Source of the DNA: Acanthosepion lycidas
Taxonomy: Eukaryota > Mollusca > Cephalopoda > Sepiida > Sepiidae
DNA: 64,000 bases
Assembly: GCA_963932145.1 (NCBI GenBank)
Contig: OZ010603.1
Coordinates: forward strand, 82,485,255 to 82,549,254
Direction of reading: 5' to 3'
Part shown: positions 63,814 through 64,000 of the stretch, in pieces
Layout of the letters: the number at the start of each line of letters is the position of its first letter
Position numbering within the stretch: position 1 is the first letter of the stretch
Position numbers and translations under genes: made by a program
The notes under the pieces: model-generated
Databases searched by the model: none
Told to the model about the DNA's origin: nothing
What the model saw: only the letters and a program-made list of their open reading frames with translations

Positions 63814-64000
63814 TTGCAAATAACTGAGTCCCATTAGTGGGATTACCCAGAAAAATGTTATGGGCATAAAGTGGGTAATCACTGTTTATTTCTCTACTCT
63901 TTGCCATTCATATTTATATTTCCATTCTTTAAATTTACATCAGGACAGGCCATTAACTCATTTATAATCTGCCTAAAAATATTTCATATCGAGATACATG

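Larger units (their letters stand above)
1..64000. repeat. Tandem satellite array, ~200-bp unit, 321 units counted
   Basis: Every part of the window aligns head-to-tail to one unit of about 200 bp. Anchor motifs recur in fixed order: ATGCAAATAATTGAGTC (unit positions 1-17), TTTCCGTGAAAAATTTTATG (30-49), GTGGGTAATCACTG (58-71), TTTGCCATTCATATTTC (87-103), CATTAGGACAGGCCATTAA (125-143), AAAAATATTTCATATCGAG (162-180) and ATACATGGAAGAACAGTACC (181-200). Counting anchors gives 313 units of 199-201 bp plus 8 of 141 bp between 84 and 63813. The total matches (313 x 200 + 8 x 141 = 63,728 against 63,730 observed). All units have the same orientation and no foreign sequence interrupts them. The family was not recognised; a eukaryotic centromeric or pericentromeric satellite is the most likely identity. 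Confidence 0.97.
48486..64000. repeat. Satellite domain F (start-less and deleted units)
   Basis: Characteristic units begin TACTTTGCAAATAATT or TACATTGCAAATAATT with CATTAGTGGG, or CATGCAAACAATTG, and many have ATCGCAATACATGG. All eight 141-bp units are here. Indels include -1 at about 51751 and 54833 (GAAAAATTTATGGG), +1 at about 53611, 54625 and 62907, and -1 at about 59303 and 61295. The domain runs off the end of the window. Confidence 0.85.

Noticed and set aside
1..64000. CRISPR array, because of the regular spacing
   Set aside because: There are no short repeats alternating with unique spacers; the entire 200-bp unit repeats, and no cas-like gene is present.
1..64000. Known primate alpha satellite or a unit with a CENP-B box
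   Set aside because: The unit is about 200 bp, not 171 bp, the sequence does not resemble it, and I see no match to the CENP-B box core.

Overview
The whole 64 kb window is one uninterrupted tandem satellite array. I see no protein-coding gene, RNA gene, mobile element or unique sequence anywhere in it. The unit is about 200 bp and about 33% GC (hand-counted on the consensus). All units point the same way, and both window edges cut through a unit. Stepping unit by unit from the anchor at position 84 to the one at 63814, I count 321 units: 313 of 199-201 bp and 8 carrying an identical 59-bp deletion (141 bp). There are also 83 bp and 187 bp of partial unit at the two ends. Unit position 1 is defined here as the A of the motif ATGCAAATAATTGAG. 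The array type (long, AT-rich, higher-order repeats, no genes) fits centromeric or pericentromeric heterochromatin of a eukaryotic nuclear genome. I do not recognise the family and cannot name the species.

Layout by sequence subfamily, with approximate edges: A 1-7084 (200-bp units, many with TACACTTTGCGATTC); B1 7085-12481 (marker CATTCATAGTTCTATTTCC); B2 12482-20061 (many 199-bp units with CTGCTAAAAAT, plus TTACCTTAGCATT and GAGTCACATCAG); C 20062-28863 (TTTACATTAGG and CATAATGTGGG appear, first 201-bp units); D 28864-40262 (REICYGHK-type and AGAGTGTAATCAC units); E 40263-48485 (dominated by 201-bp units with TTCATTATCGAGTTACATGG, several perfect copies); F 48486-64000 (TACTTTGCAAATAATT, CATGCAAACAATTG and ATCGCAATACATGG units and all eight 141-bp units).

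Within each domain, groups of units recur as higher-order repeats: about 1.4 kb in A, 2.0 kb in B1, 597/599-bp trimers in B2, 0.4, 1.4 and 1.8 kb in C, 1.0 kb and 3-kb-spaced blocks in D, 1.8 kb in E, 0.4 kb, 741 bp and several-kb blocks in F. Copies often differ by whole units, and three units look like hybrids at the point where the spacing changes, as expected from unequal exchange. A few units resemble those of distant domains (43.9, 53.4 and 57.8 kb).

Open reading frames are a by-product of the repeat. A 200-bp unit happens to be open for 69 codons. The 201-bp units keep the frame from one unit to the next and give ORFs up to 337 codons. Frameshifts, stops, lost start codons and amino-acid-changing domain markers argue against any of them being a gene.
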